64,000 nucleotides of DNA from an uncultured Methylococcales bacterium (GTDB lineage Bacteria; Pseudomonadota; Gammaproteobacteria; Methylococcales; Methylomonadaceae), in the NCBI GenBank assembly GCA_913019935.1, contig CAJVZC010000002.1, positions 1 to 64,000 on the forward strand, in the 5' to 3' direction. The translations under genes were made by a program, and so were the position numbers. Below are positions 47,628 through 56,409 of this stretch, one piece after another. The notes under the pieces are model-generated. The model had not been told where the DNA came from and made no database searches. It saw nothing but the letters and a program-made list of their open reading frames with translations. The stretch's first letter is position 1. Every line of letters starts with the position of its first letter.

Positions 47628-48302
47628 GTGAGCTTAGCCATTTTTGATTTAGACAATACCTTATTAGCCGATGATAGCGATTTTTTATGGGGACAATTTT
47701 TAGTTTCCCAGGGCATGGTCGACAGCACCTTCTATGAATTAGCTAATCAACGTTTTTATGAGGACTATAAACTCGGAACACTTGATATCAATGAGTTTTT
47801 GGCTTTCGCACTCAAGCCACTGGCCGAAATAAATATTAATCACCTTTTTAGACTTAGAGCGCAATTCATTGAAAAAATCATCAAGCCCATTCTACTAACA
47901 CCTGCAAAAACATTAATAGCACACCACAAATCAAAAGGTGACACACTCATTGTCATCACAGCCACCAATAAATTTGTCACTGAACCTATCGTTAACTTGT
48001 ATGGTATCGACAACCTACTGGCGACTGTCCCTGAAAACAAACAAGGGCGTTTTACCGGACAAGTTTCCGGCATCCCTTGCTTTCAAGATGGAAAAGTAAA
48101 ATTACTCAACGAGTGGCTTAAAACAACAGAAATTAATCTGACCGATAGTTGGTTTTACAGTGATTCCCATAACGACCTACCCTTATTAAACATCGTCGAC
48201 AATCCTGTTGCTGTTGATCCTGATGATAAATTAAGAAGCATTGCAGAAAAACAAAAATGGCCTGTTATCAGCCTCCGTGAGCACGCCCAAGCCAACACTT
48301 AA
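47628..48302 (+). CDS. HAD-IB family phosphatase (SerB-like), GTG start
   Basis: LAIFDLDNTLLADDSDFLWGQFL, FYSDSHNDLPLL. Confidence 0.92.
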   Translation: MSLAIFDLDNTLLADDSDFLWGQFLVSQGMVDSTFYELANQRFYEDYKLGTLDINEFLAFALKPLAEININHLFRLRAQFIEKIIKPILLTPAKTLIAHHKSKGDTLIVITATNKFVTEPIVNLYGIDNLLATVPENKQGRFTGQVSGIPCFQDGKVKLLNEWLKTTEINLTDSWFYSDSHNDLPLLNIVDNPVAVDPDDKLRSIAEKQKWPVISLREHAQANT

Positions 48303-48306
48303 AAAG

Positions 48307-48543
48307 TTATTTTTTCTGGAAATAAAAAACCTGTTGATCTCCAGACTTAGCCACCTCAAGTAAAGTATTACCAGATTGCTCGGCAAAAACGCCAAAGTCC
48401 AAATGTGCGGCAGGGTCAGTAGCGATCACACGTACCACTTCACCAGAGGACATGGCTATCAACGCCTTTTTTAGGCGCAACAATGGGAGCGGGCAATTCA
48501 AACCACTCGCATCAACATCATAATCGTAATCAATAGCAAGCAT
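48307..48543 (-). CDS. TusA/SirA family sulfurtransferase
   Basis: VDASGLNCPLPLLRLKKALIAMSSGEVVRVIATDP. Confidence 0.93.
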   Translation of the reverse strand: MLAIDYDYDVDASGLNCPLPLLRLKKALIAMSSGEVVRVIATDPAAHLDFGVFAEQSGNTLLEVAKSGDQQVFYFQKK

Positions 48544-48617
48544 ATTTTTTTCATGTCACCGTGAATAATGAATTATTATAAACCATAACCATTTATAAAA
48601 TACTTTTAGGTTAACCC

Positions 48618-50012
48618 ATGCAATTTTTTCCTGTCTTTTTACGCCTTAATCAACAAAAATGTCTTATCGTCGGCGCGGGTGAAATAGCCGCCCGTAAAAT
48701 TGAAATCCTGTCAAAGTCAGGTGCTCTGATAACCGTATTAGCCCCATCGTTCTCTACAACCGTTAAATCCCTTGAAAAAAAATTAGCCCTAACACTTATC
48801 CAAAAAGAATTCGACGGTCTCAGTGACGCTCAAGGTTTTCGGCTCATTGTTTCTGCAACGAATAACCCAACCATTAATGCGCTTGTTGCCGATACAGCCA
48901 ACTCACTTAACATTTTAGTGAACGTCGTTGATAACCCTAAATTATGTCAGTTTATTTTTCCTGCTATTATTGATCGCTCCCCAATCATTGCCGCTATTTC
49001 TTCAGGGGGAACAGCACCCGTGCTCGCCCGGCTGTTAAAGACACGCATAGAAACACTCATTCCTTATGGTTATGGTCGCCTTTCTGAACTGGCTGGAAAT
49101 TATCGAGACAAAGTCAAAGCACATATCCAAAACCCTCAACAACGTCGTTTTTTTTGGGAACAGGCCTTCCAAGGTGGCGTTGCTGAGTTGATTTTTGCAG
49201 GACAAGATAAAAAAGCTGAAGACACTCTGAACGAAGAAATCCTTGCATACGCTACAGACGCGAAAACACGTGGAGAAGTTTATCTGGTTGGCGCAGGACC
49301 CGGTGATCCAGACCTCCTTACCCTCAGAGCCTTAAGACTCATCCAACAAGCTGATATTGTTGTTTACGATCGCCTAGTTTCAGAGGATATCCTTAACCTT
49401 ATCCGACGTGATGCTGAAAAAATATATGTTGGGAAACAACGCGATCAACACACCCTTCCACAAGAATCCATTAACCAACTGCTCACAAGACTTGCTCTTG
49501 AAGGTCATCGCGTTGTACGTCTCAAAGGGGGCGACCCATTTATTTTTGGCCGAGGCGGTGAGGAAATTGAGACATTAATGGAAAATAACATTAATTTCCA
49601 AGTCGTTCCCGGCATCACGGCTGCCTCCGGTTGCGCCAGTTATGCGGGTATTCCACTGACCCACCGGCAATATGCACAATCATGTACTTTTGTCACCGGT
49701 CACTATCAAGATAATCAAATAAATTTAAATTGGGAGGGCCTAGTAAATCCTAATCAAACACTGGTGATTTATATGGGATTACTGGGTTTAAAACATATCT
49801 GTGAATCCCTCATTGAACATGGTTGCTCTAAAGATTTACCGGCAGCGCTCATACAACAAGGCACCACCAAACACCAAAAAGTAATTACCGGTACATTAGA
49901 ATCTTTACCTCAACGCATTCTTACCCACCCGGTCAAGGCCCCCACTTTGATTATCGTTGGCAATGTGGTTCGGTTACACGATAAATTAACCTGGTTTAAG
50001 CCGAGCATTTAA
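48618..50012 (+). CDS. cysG: siroheme synthase CysG
   Basis: N-terminal dehydrogenase/ferrochelatase and C-terminal uroporphyrinogen-III methyltransferase (VYLVGAGPGDPDLLTLRALRLI). Confidence 0.96.
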   Translation: MQFFPVFLRLNQQKCLIVGAGEIAARKIEILSKSGALITVLAPSFSTTVKSLEKKLALTLIQKEFDGLSDAQGFRLIVSATNNPTINALVADTANSLNILVNVVDNPKLCQFIFPAIIDRSPIIAAISSGGTAPVLARLLKTRIETLIPYGYGRLSELAGNYRDKVKAHIQNPQQRRFFWEQAFQGGVAELIFAGQDKKAEDTLNEEILAYATDAKTRGEVYLVGAGPGDPDLLTLRALRLIQQADIVVYDRLVSEDILNLIRRDAEKIYVGKQRDQHTLPQESINQLLTRLALEGHRVVRLKGGDPFIFGRGGEEIETLMENNINFQVVPGITAASGCASYAGIPLTHRQYAQSCTFVTGHYQDNQINLNWEGLVNPNQTLVIYMGLLGLKHICESLIEHGCSKDLPAALIQQGTTKHQKVITGTLESLPQRILTHPVKAPTLIIVGNVVRLHDKLTWFKPSI

Positions 50013-50171
50013 GTGAATACTTGATTAAATCATTTTTTACCGTAAATACTGACAAATTTATTTGTCTTTTTGTTGTAAATTATCTATCCTATCCTTGTTA
50101 AAATTTTAATTAATGGCTTAAGTTTTTTTATCTAATTTAAGTCATATTTCTTTAAATCTATTGAGGTTAGT

Positions 50172-50537
50172 ATGAAAAAATCATTAGCAATAATGGCAGG
50201 TGCTGCGACACTTGTATTAAGCAGTCAAACTTTTGCAGCAAGCGACATGGATCTTTGGGTAGGTAGTAAAATTTATGATCGAGCATTTGGACGTGGTTGT
50301 GCAACTTGTCACGACATTGCGACTAACCCAAATTTAATTAAAAACATTAAAGACGGTTCTTTATCTTTTAGTAAATTCAAAGAAACAATTACTAACGGAA
50401 AAAATGCAATGCCTAAAGCTGGCGCGGCAATCGACGCTGTTGGTAAGAAGAAAGGTTACACAGGTGATAAAGCAATCAAAGCTGTTTATGATTACTTAAG
50501 CGCTGGTGGCGGCAAAATCAAAAAGCCTAAGAAATAA
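50172..50537 (+). CDS. small secreted c-type cytochrome (single CxxCH)
   Basis: signal peptide then GRGCATCHDIATNP; C-terminal Lys-rich tail. Confidence 0.85.
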   Translation: MKKSLAIMAGAATLVLSSQTFAASDMDLWVGSKIYDRAFGRGCATCHDIATNPNLIKNIKDGSLSFSKFKETITNGKNAMPKAGAAIDAVGKKKGYTGDKAIKAVYDYLSAGGGKIKKPKK

Positions 50538-50548
50538 AATAAGATTCA

Positions 50549-50591
50549 CAAAAAACCGGGCATGGTTCTTTAACCATGTCCGGTTTTTTTG
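50549..50591 (+). terminator. strong intrinsic terminator after the c-type cytochrome
   Basis: AAAAAACCGGGCATGGTT-CTTT-AACCATGTCCGGTTTTTTT hairpin. Confidence 0.9.
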
Positions 50592-50601
50592 TGCACATCA
50601 T

Positions 50602-51258
50602 CTAATCTTGGCGCGTCAAACTAGGTTGGTATTTATCATAATGTTGTAATACAAACCGAGTTTGTAACCAAACACCCGCCGATGCTACAAACATTAAACC
50701 ACAAGAAACAATCGACAAATAAACCAATAGCTTCAAGTTTGACAATTCTTTTAATAAGATAGCAGGGTCTTGAGGTCCTTTTGACACTAAAACCGATTGA
50801 TCTACCGAACCCACGCCAATACGCGGCCTCGAAACCGCTCTTAACGCATCCAGCTCTTTAGTTAAATCGCTAAGAATAACTAACTCTTTTTTCGTCACCT
50901 TACCGGCATTAATACTCTCTTGCAACTGTGTTAACTTAGCTTTTATGGAGCCACTCATCATCGAAACCATCTGGCCTTTGAGCATATCAATCTCTGCTGA
51001 CAAAGCCGGATTCGCAACTATTTTGTGTACCGAGACAGGATTAGGGCTCTGATAACGACCCAAGCTTGTAAGCGAATTCTGAGAAAAAACGGAATAACCA
51101 AAGAAAACGGTAATGATCAACAGCAAAAAACTACTGGCCATAGTAGCGCGACCCATCCATTGCAAGCGCACAAAGGAAGGATTATTTAAGCCCAATACAG
51201 CCTGCTCAGAATGATTTTGTATATCATATTTTTGCATCAAACAACTCTCTCTCAACAA
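50602..51258 (-). CDS. hypothetical membrane protein with two TM segments
   Basis: 218-aa ORF; N- and C-terminal hydrophobic segments flanking a periplasmic helix. Confidence 0.72.
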   Translation of the reverse strand: MLRESCLMQKYDIQNHSEQAVLGLNNPSFVRLQWMGRATMASSFLLLIITVFFGYSVFSQNSLTSLGRYQSPNPVSVHKIVANPALSAEIDMLKGQMVSMMSGSIKAKLTQLQESINAGKVTKKELVILSDLTKELDALRAVSRPRIGVGSVDQSVLVSKGPQDPAILLKELSNLKLLVYLSIVSCGLMFVASAGVWLQTRFVLQHYDKYQPSLTRQD

Positions 51259-51458
51259 GAGTAACCGTAGCTATTGCCGACAATCAATTTAAATAAGGGC
51301 CGTTCAGTATACAACCTTCACTCTCTAATCAAAGCACTTTTTACGGCGTTTACCCTTAAAATGCTATGGCGTAAAAAAAGTAGCCCTTATCGATTCATAA
51401 CACTGAGATTAAAAAGCGCCTTTATCCACTAAACGCGCCCAAAAATCATTAAAAATGA

Positions 51459-52676
51459 CTAACTTCGCTGTTTTTCTGCAGCAATTCGCAACCTTAGGGC
51501 ATTTAACTTAATAAACCCTTCCGCATCTTTTTGATTATAAGCGCCACCATCATCTTCAAAGGTAGCAATATTTTCATCAAATAAGCTATCTGTGTCTGAC
51601 ATTCGACCGACAACCGAGACACTGCCTTTATACAACTTTACGCGCACTTTACCGTTTACGGTCACTTGTGAGGCATCGATCATGTTCTGCAACATAGCCC
51701 TTTCAGGACTCCACCAATAACCGTTATAAATTAACTTAGCGTAACGCGGCATCAATTCATCTTTTAAATGTGCCACTTCACGATCCAATGTAATAGATTC
51801 AATCGCCCGATGTGCTTTTAACAAAACTGATCCACCTGGCGTTTCATAACACCCCCGCGATTTCATTCCCACATAGCGATTCTCTACAATATCCAGGCGC
51901 CCAACACCGTGAGCACCGGCTATTTTATTCAATAATGCTAATGTTTCTGCTGGCGAATACGGAACATCATCAATACTGACGACATCACCATTTTGAAACG
52001 TTAAATCAAGAAACTGCGCCTGATCAGGTGCATTTTCAGGCGCGACACTCCATCGCCACATATCGTCTTCAGCCTCGGCCCATGGGTCTTCTAACACTCC
52101 GCCCTCATAAGAAATATGCAATAAATTAGCATCCATAGAATAAGGCGAAGCATTGCCACGCTTCATTTCCACTGGAATCCTATGTTTTGCAGCATACGCT
52201 AAAAGCTTTTCACGTGAATTTAGGTCCCATTCACGCCAAGGTGAAATAATTTGAATATCTGGACGTAACGCATAACACCCTAATTCAAAACGAACTTGGT
52301 CATTACCTTTACCTGTCGCCCCATGTGACACCGCATTAGCACCGGTTTCATTAGCAATCTCAATCAACCGTTTAGCAATTAGCGGCCGTGCAATCGATGT
52401 TCCTAATAAGTATTCCCCTTCATAAACGGCATTAGCGCGAAACATAGGGAAAACATAATCACGCACAAAGTCTTCTTTTAAATCATCGATATATATCTCT
52501 TTAATACCCAACGCTTTCGCTTTTTCTCGGGCAGGCTCTACCTCACCACCTTGCCCCAAATCAGCAGTAAACGTGACAACCTCACAATTATAACTGTCTC
52601 TTAACCACTGCAAGATAACGGATGTATCCAGACCACCTGAATACGCTAAAACAACCTTATTTGTTTCTGAACTCAT
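51459..52676 (-). CDS. argG: argininosuccinate synthase
   Basis: [33 protein letters not shown]. Confidence 0.98.
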   Translation of the reverse strand: MSSETNKVVLAYSGGLDTSVILQWLRDSYNCEVVTFTADLGQGGEVEPAREKAKALGIKEIYIDDLKEDFVRDYVFPMFRANAVYEGEYLLGTSIARPLIAKRLIEIANETGANAVSHGATGKGNDQVRFELGCYALRPDIQIISPWREWDLNSREKLLAYAAKHRIPVEMKRGNASPYSMDANLLHISYEGGVLEDPWAEAEDDMWRWSVAPENAPDQAQFLDLTFQNGDVVSIDDVPYSPAETLALLNKIAGAHGVGRLDIVENRYVGMKSRGCYETPGGSVLLKAHRAIESITLDREVAHLKDELMPRYAKLIYNGYWWSPERAMLQNMIDASQVTVNGKVRVKLYKGSVSVVGRMSDTDSLFDENIATFEDDGGAYNQKDAEGFIKLNALRLRIAAEKQRS

Positions 52677-52740
52677 ACAAATATTACCATTGATAATTTA
52701 AATAAATTTCTACCTAATTTTGACCGCTTCTAACCTATGG

Positions 52741-54165
52741 TCAACGTTTTTTAACCAATAAATCCGTTATTGTGCCTTCAATCATTTCCGCAGAGAAACC
52801 GAGTGTCTCTGAGAGAGTCGGATGCGGATGAACCGTTAAGGCTATATCTTCAGCACACGCACCCATTTCCAATGCCAAGACGGCTTCCCCAATCAACTCA
52901 CCGGCATTAGTACCTACAATTCCAGCACCCAGTATTTGTCCTGTTTCCTTATCGGTAATTAATTTTGTCAGCCCCTCTTTACGCCCAATGCTTAACGATC
53001 GACCACTGGCTGCCCATGGAAATGCCCCTTTATTATAAGCAATACCTTGCGCCTTAGCTTCGATTTCAGTTAACCCCATCCACGCAACTTCAGGATCAGT
53101 ATAAGCAACTGACGGTATCGTTAACGCCTGCCACTCAACACGCTCACCGGCAATCACTTCTGCCGCTATTTTAGCCTCGTGGACCGCCTTATGCGCTAAC
53201 ATAGGATTGCCAACAACATCACCAATTGCAAAAATATGGTCTACGTTAGTACGCATTTGCTTATCAACTTCAATAAACCCTCTTTCGGTAACCGTTATCC
53301 CTGCTTTTTCCGCATCAATAACATGACCATTTGGACTACGGCCTACGGCAACCAAGACTTTATCAAAAAGATCCGTTACCACAGTACCTTGCTTGTCAAA
53401 AGTAACCTTTAAGCCATCATCTTGCGCTAGAATCTCTGTGACTTTGGTAGACAGAAAAATATTGTCATACTGCTTTTTAACCTTTTGCGCCAACGGCCTA
53501 ACTAAATCTTTGTCACAACCGGGAATAAGTTGATCCATCATTTCAACGATAGTTATCTCACTCCCTAGCGCATGGTAAACGGTTGCCATCTCAAGACCGA
53601 TAATTCCTCCCCCCACAATCAGTAGCTTAGCGGGGATATCTTTTAGCTCCAAAGCACCCGTTGAATCCATTAAGCGGCTATCTTCATTTGGAAACGAAGG
53701 GATTTTAACCGGCTGAGAACCGACCGCGATAATCACATTTTCAAATTTTACCGCGCTCTCAACTTCTTCATTTTCAACGATAACCTCATGGGTTCCAGAA
53801 AATCGAGCGGTTCCCTGCAATACCGTGACATTCCTTTGTTTAGCAAGGGCTGACAAACCTGTTGTTAACTGCGAAGTGACACTGCTCTTCCATTCAACTA
53901 ACTTCTCTTTATCGATCTCAGGGGGTTGAAAAGTAACCCCAGACACACCAATTTCTTTGCTTTCACTTAAAATATTAGCAACATGCAACAATGCTTTTGA
54001 AGGAATACAACCCACATTCAAACACACCCCGCCTAATACAGGGTAGCGCTCCACTAAGGTGACCTGTTTACCCAAATCAGCCGCCCTAAACGCTGCAGAA
54101 TACCCTCCTGGACCGCCCCCAATAACTAATACTTCCGTGGTGAGTTGCTTTTCCATTACCGTCAT
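52741..54165 (-). CDS. lpd: dihydrolipoyl dehydrogenase
   Basis: GGGPGGYSAAFRAADLGKQVTLVER, GGVCLNVGCIPSKALLH, HPHPTLSE. Confidence 0.96.
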   Translation of the reverse strand: MTVMEKQLTTEVLVIGGGPGGYSAAFRAADLGKQVTLVERYPVLGGVCLNVGCIPSKALLHVANILSESKEIGVSGVTFQPPEIDKEKLVEWKSSVTSQLTTGLSALAKQRNVTVLQGTARFSGTHEVIVENEEVESAVKFENVIIAVGSQPVKIPSFPNEDSRLMDSTGALELKDIPAKLLIVGGGIIGLEMATVYHALGSEITIVEMMDQLIPGCDKDLVRPLAQKVKKQYDNIFLSTKVTEILAQDDGLKVTFDKQGTVVTDLFDKVLVAVGRSPNGHVIDAEKAGITVTERGFIEVDKQMRTNVDHIFAIGDVVGNPMLAHKAVHEAKIAAEVIAGERVEWQALTIPSVAYTDPEVAWMGLTEIEAKAQGIAYNKGAFPWAASGRSLSIGRKEGLTKLITDKETGQILGAGIVGTNAGELIGEAVLALEMGACAEDIALTVHPHPTLSETLGFSAEMIEGTITDLLVKKR

Positions 54166-54278
54166 ATGTTGACCCTCTTCAATTTAATTCGCGCTGATAT
54201 CATAATAGATTTTTACACTTCAAGCACGCGATCAAGTCCTAACAAAACCTAAGAACATACCTGTTAATATTTTACACG

Positions 54279-55517
54279 CTATGGGAGCACGCCTAACGAT
54301 TGATTATACAAGGCGATAGTCTTATTATTAATAATAACTTGCTCCATGACTTTCAACGCGGCTCGTCGCTGAGTCAATTGAATTTTCTTAAACTTATACA
54401 AACTCAACTCCCCGGCTTGATAACTACGCTCAGATATTTTCAAACGATCACTTTCTAAGTTCGCAATTTCTTTAACCATCACTAAAACATCGTCTCCTAA
54501 ACCAATATTCTGTGATAACTCAAAAACATTATTATTAAGCTGATTAATCAAATGCGCTCTATCCGCGACTAATTTAGTTAATTCAATACTTATAACAGAC
54601 AATGCCGGACCATTGTGAGCCTCACTCCCTAGAGGAATATTAAGTGCAATATTAAAGCTCTCGGTATCATTACTGCGACTATCACCTCGGTCACTATTAA
54701 CCCCTAAAGATAACCTTGTTTGTCCTGAACCCCGTAAAAATAAGGCCTGATATTCAGCTTTTTTTCTAGCTATTTTACTGTTAATGAATGCCAATAGCGG
54801 ATGATTAACATTAATTTCATTCGAGTCTGTACGTTTTTCATCAAACCGATAAGGAACAACATTTGAATACGTCATTGTTTGAAAACGTTTAGCCGTCTTA
54901 TTTAAATTTGCTTTAACCTGAGCTAACTGTGTTCTTTGAGTTAACAACTCTCTTTTGATAGGTAATAAATCCAAATGCGACAACTCACCCAACTGAACAG
55001 ATTGCGAAACGGCCACTAAAGCCTGCTCAGAAAACTCAACTGCAAGCATCGCCTCTTTTAATTTAAATTCACTCAATGCATAGTCCCATAAGACCGCACG
55101 AATAATTCCTGCTACCTGCAATTGAAAAGTAGCGGTTTGATCTAAAAACCCCTGTGCAGCCGCATACGCAACTTGTGCTTCAGCATCCTGCTGGCCCCAG
55201 TGCCATATCGGCACACTAACACCACCATCAATAAAATGAAGCGTTCCACTTGATGCTTCTTGATACCCCAAGTCAATGCTTGCAGCACCCGCCGCCCAAC
55301 TATCGCTTCTTTTACGTAACGCCTCAACCTCCGTCGCTAACGCCTCTAACCAGAATTGATCAGGCGATTTAGCTAACGTATTTTCAACCAATGCAGACAA
55401 CGACAAATCACTGTCATATTGCAGGGTAACTGGATGATGGTGATTATTTTCAGCCATGCTCACTGTCGAAACTATCGCCAAAAAAAACAATCGATTCAAA
55501 TAGCCCAAACAATACAT
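54279..55517 (-). CDS. TolC-family outer membrane efflux protein (CusC/CzcC-like)
   Basis: duplicated coiled-coil OEP architecture with signal peptide; LGVNSDRGD...FNIALNIPLGSE. Confidence 0.82.
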   Translation of the reverse strand: MYCLGYLNRLFFLAIVSTVSMAENNHHHPVTLQYDSDLSLSALVENTLAKSPDQFWLEALATEVEALRKRSDSWAAGAASIDLGYQEASSGTLHFIDGGVSVPIWHWGQQDAEAQVAYAAAQGFLDQTATFQLQVAGIIRAVLWDYALSEFKLKEAMLAVEFSEQALVAVSQSVQLGELSHLDLLPIKRELLTQRTQLAQVKANLNKTAKRFQTMTYSNVVPYRFDEKRTDSNEINVNHPLLAFINSKIARKKAEYQALFLRGSGQTRLSLGVNSDRGDSRSNDTESFNIALNIPLGSEAHNGPALSVISIELTKLVADRAHLINQLNNNVFELSQNIGLGDDVLVMVKEIANLESDRLKISERSYQAGELSLYKFKKIQLTQRRAALKVMEQVIINNKTIALYNQSLGVLP

Positions 55518-55614
55518 TGCTTCACCTCATTTAAACACCCAGCTTGGGCTTAATAAGTACACTCAACCCTATTTCCGTTTACTCATCTTATCAATTTACT
55601 GGCGGTACAAAATA

Positions 55615-55647
55615 AAAAAGGTTTGCAAGATAACTTGCAAACCTTTC
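55615..55647 (-). terminator. intrinsic terminator downstream of tRNA-Asn
   Basis: AAAGGTTTGCAAG-TTAT-CTTGCAAACCTTTTTT on the minus strand. Confidence 0.85.
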
Positions 55648-55662
55648 AGTAGTACTTATATA

Positions 55663-55738
55663 TGGCTCCCCCGGACGGGCTCGAACCGCCGACCTAGTGA
55701 TTAACAGTCACCCGCTCTACCAACTGAGCTACAGGGGA
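55663..55738 (-). tRNA. tRNA-Asn(GTT)
   Basis: TCCCCTGTAGCTCAGTTGGTAGAGCGGGTGACTGTTAATCACTAGGTCGGCGGTTCGAGCCCGTCCGGGGGAGCCA. Confidence 0.97.
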
Positions 55739-55749
55739 TTTATTTTTTA

Positions 55750-55826
55750 TGGCGCGCCCGGAGAGATTCGAACTCCCGACCGCTCGGTTCGTAGCCGAGT
55801 ACTCTATCCAGCTGAGCTACGGGCGC
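55750..55826 (-). tRNA. tRNA-Arg(ACG)
   Basis: GCGCCCGTAGCTCAGCTGGATAGAGTACTCGGCTACGAACCGAGCGGTCGGGAGTTCGAATCTCTCCGGGCGCGCCA. Confidence 0.97.
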
Positions 55827-55839
55827 ATAACAACGAGTA

Positions 55840-55868
55840 ATTATCCTTTATAATAACCTTCCAGTCAA
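55840..55868 (-). promoter_or_regulatory. putative sigma70 promoter for tRNA-Arg/tRNA-Asn (TTGACT-N17-GATAAT)
   Basis: near-consensus -35/-10 with 17-nt spacing immediately upstream of tRNA-Arg. Confidence 0.65.
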
Positions 55869-56059
55869 GACTAAAAAGCAAGTTATCAACGGGTGCGCGG
55901 CTAACAAACCAGCCAGCATTAAAATACTAAAAACAAAGGATAATCCATGATAAATCAGTAAGTTACCGCTTATAACCGTTTGAAACAACTGCGGCTACAT
56001 GACTACCGTTTAGCAACCAGCGCCGTATTCAACAACCTACCAAATAACAACGAGGAGAA

Positions 56060-56087
56060 ATTATACCATGGCAATTTATAAACTCAA
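56060..56087 (-). promoter_or_regulatory. second promoter-like site (TTGAGT-N16-TATAAT) pointing toward tRNA-Arg
   Basis: consensus -10 TATAAT; followed by CTCGTTGTTAT, identical to the tRNA-Arg leader. Confidence 0.4.
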
Positions 56088-56409
56088 CCTACGTTTATCA
56101 TCACGCTATTAAATTCTATAATGCTCAGGATTCCTGCGCTGAAAAGCAAAAACCCGCCCAAGAAAAAATTACGCTTTAAGACTTATTAACACCCAAAAAT
56201 ACGATTTTAAAATTCAGTGTTTTTACCGCTCACTAACCAGAAACGACGCCGTCCAAGTTATGTGCACTCAGCCTATTAAAGACTCTATTGCAATCCAGTA
56301 ACGAATTTCCCCACAGGCGTAATATCAAGGGGCGGGGTGATAGAGCGGTACTGGGAAAAGTAACAGCAACGCTAGAGGTAAGAAAAACACCCCTTGTCAC
56401 CCCACTAAT

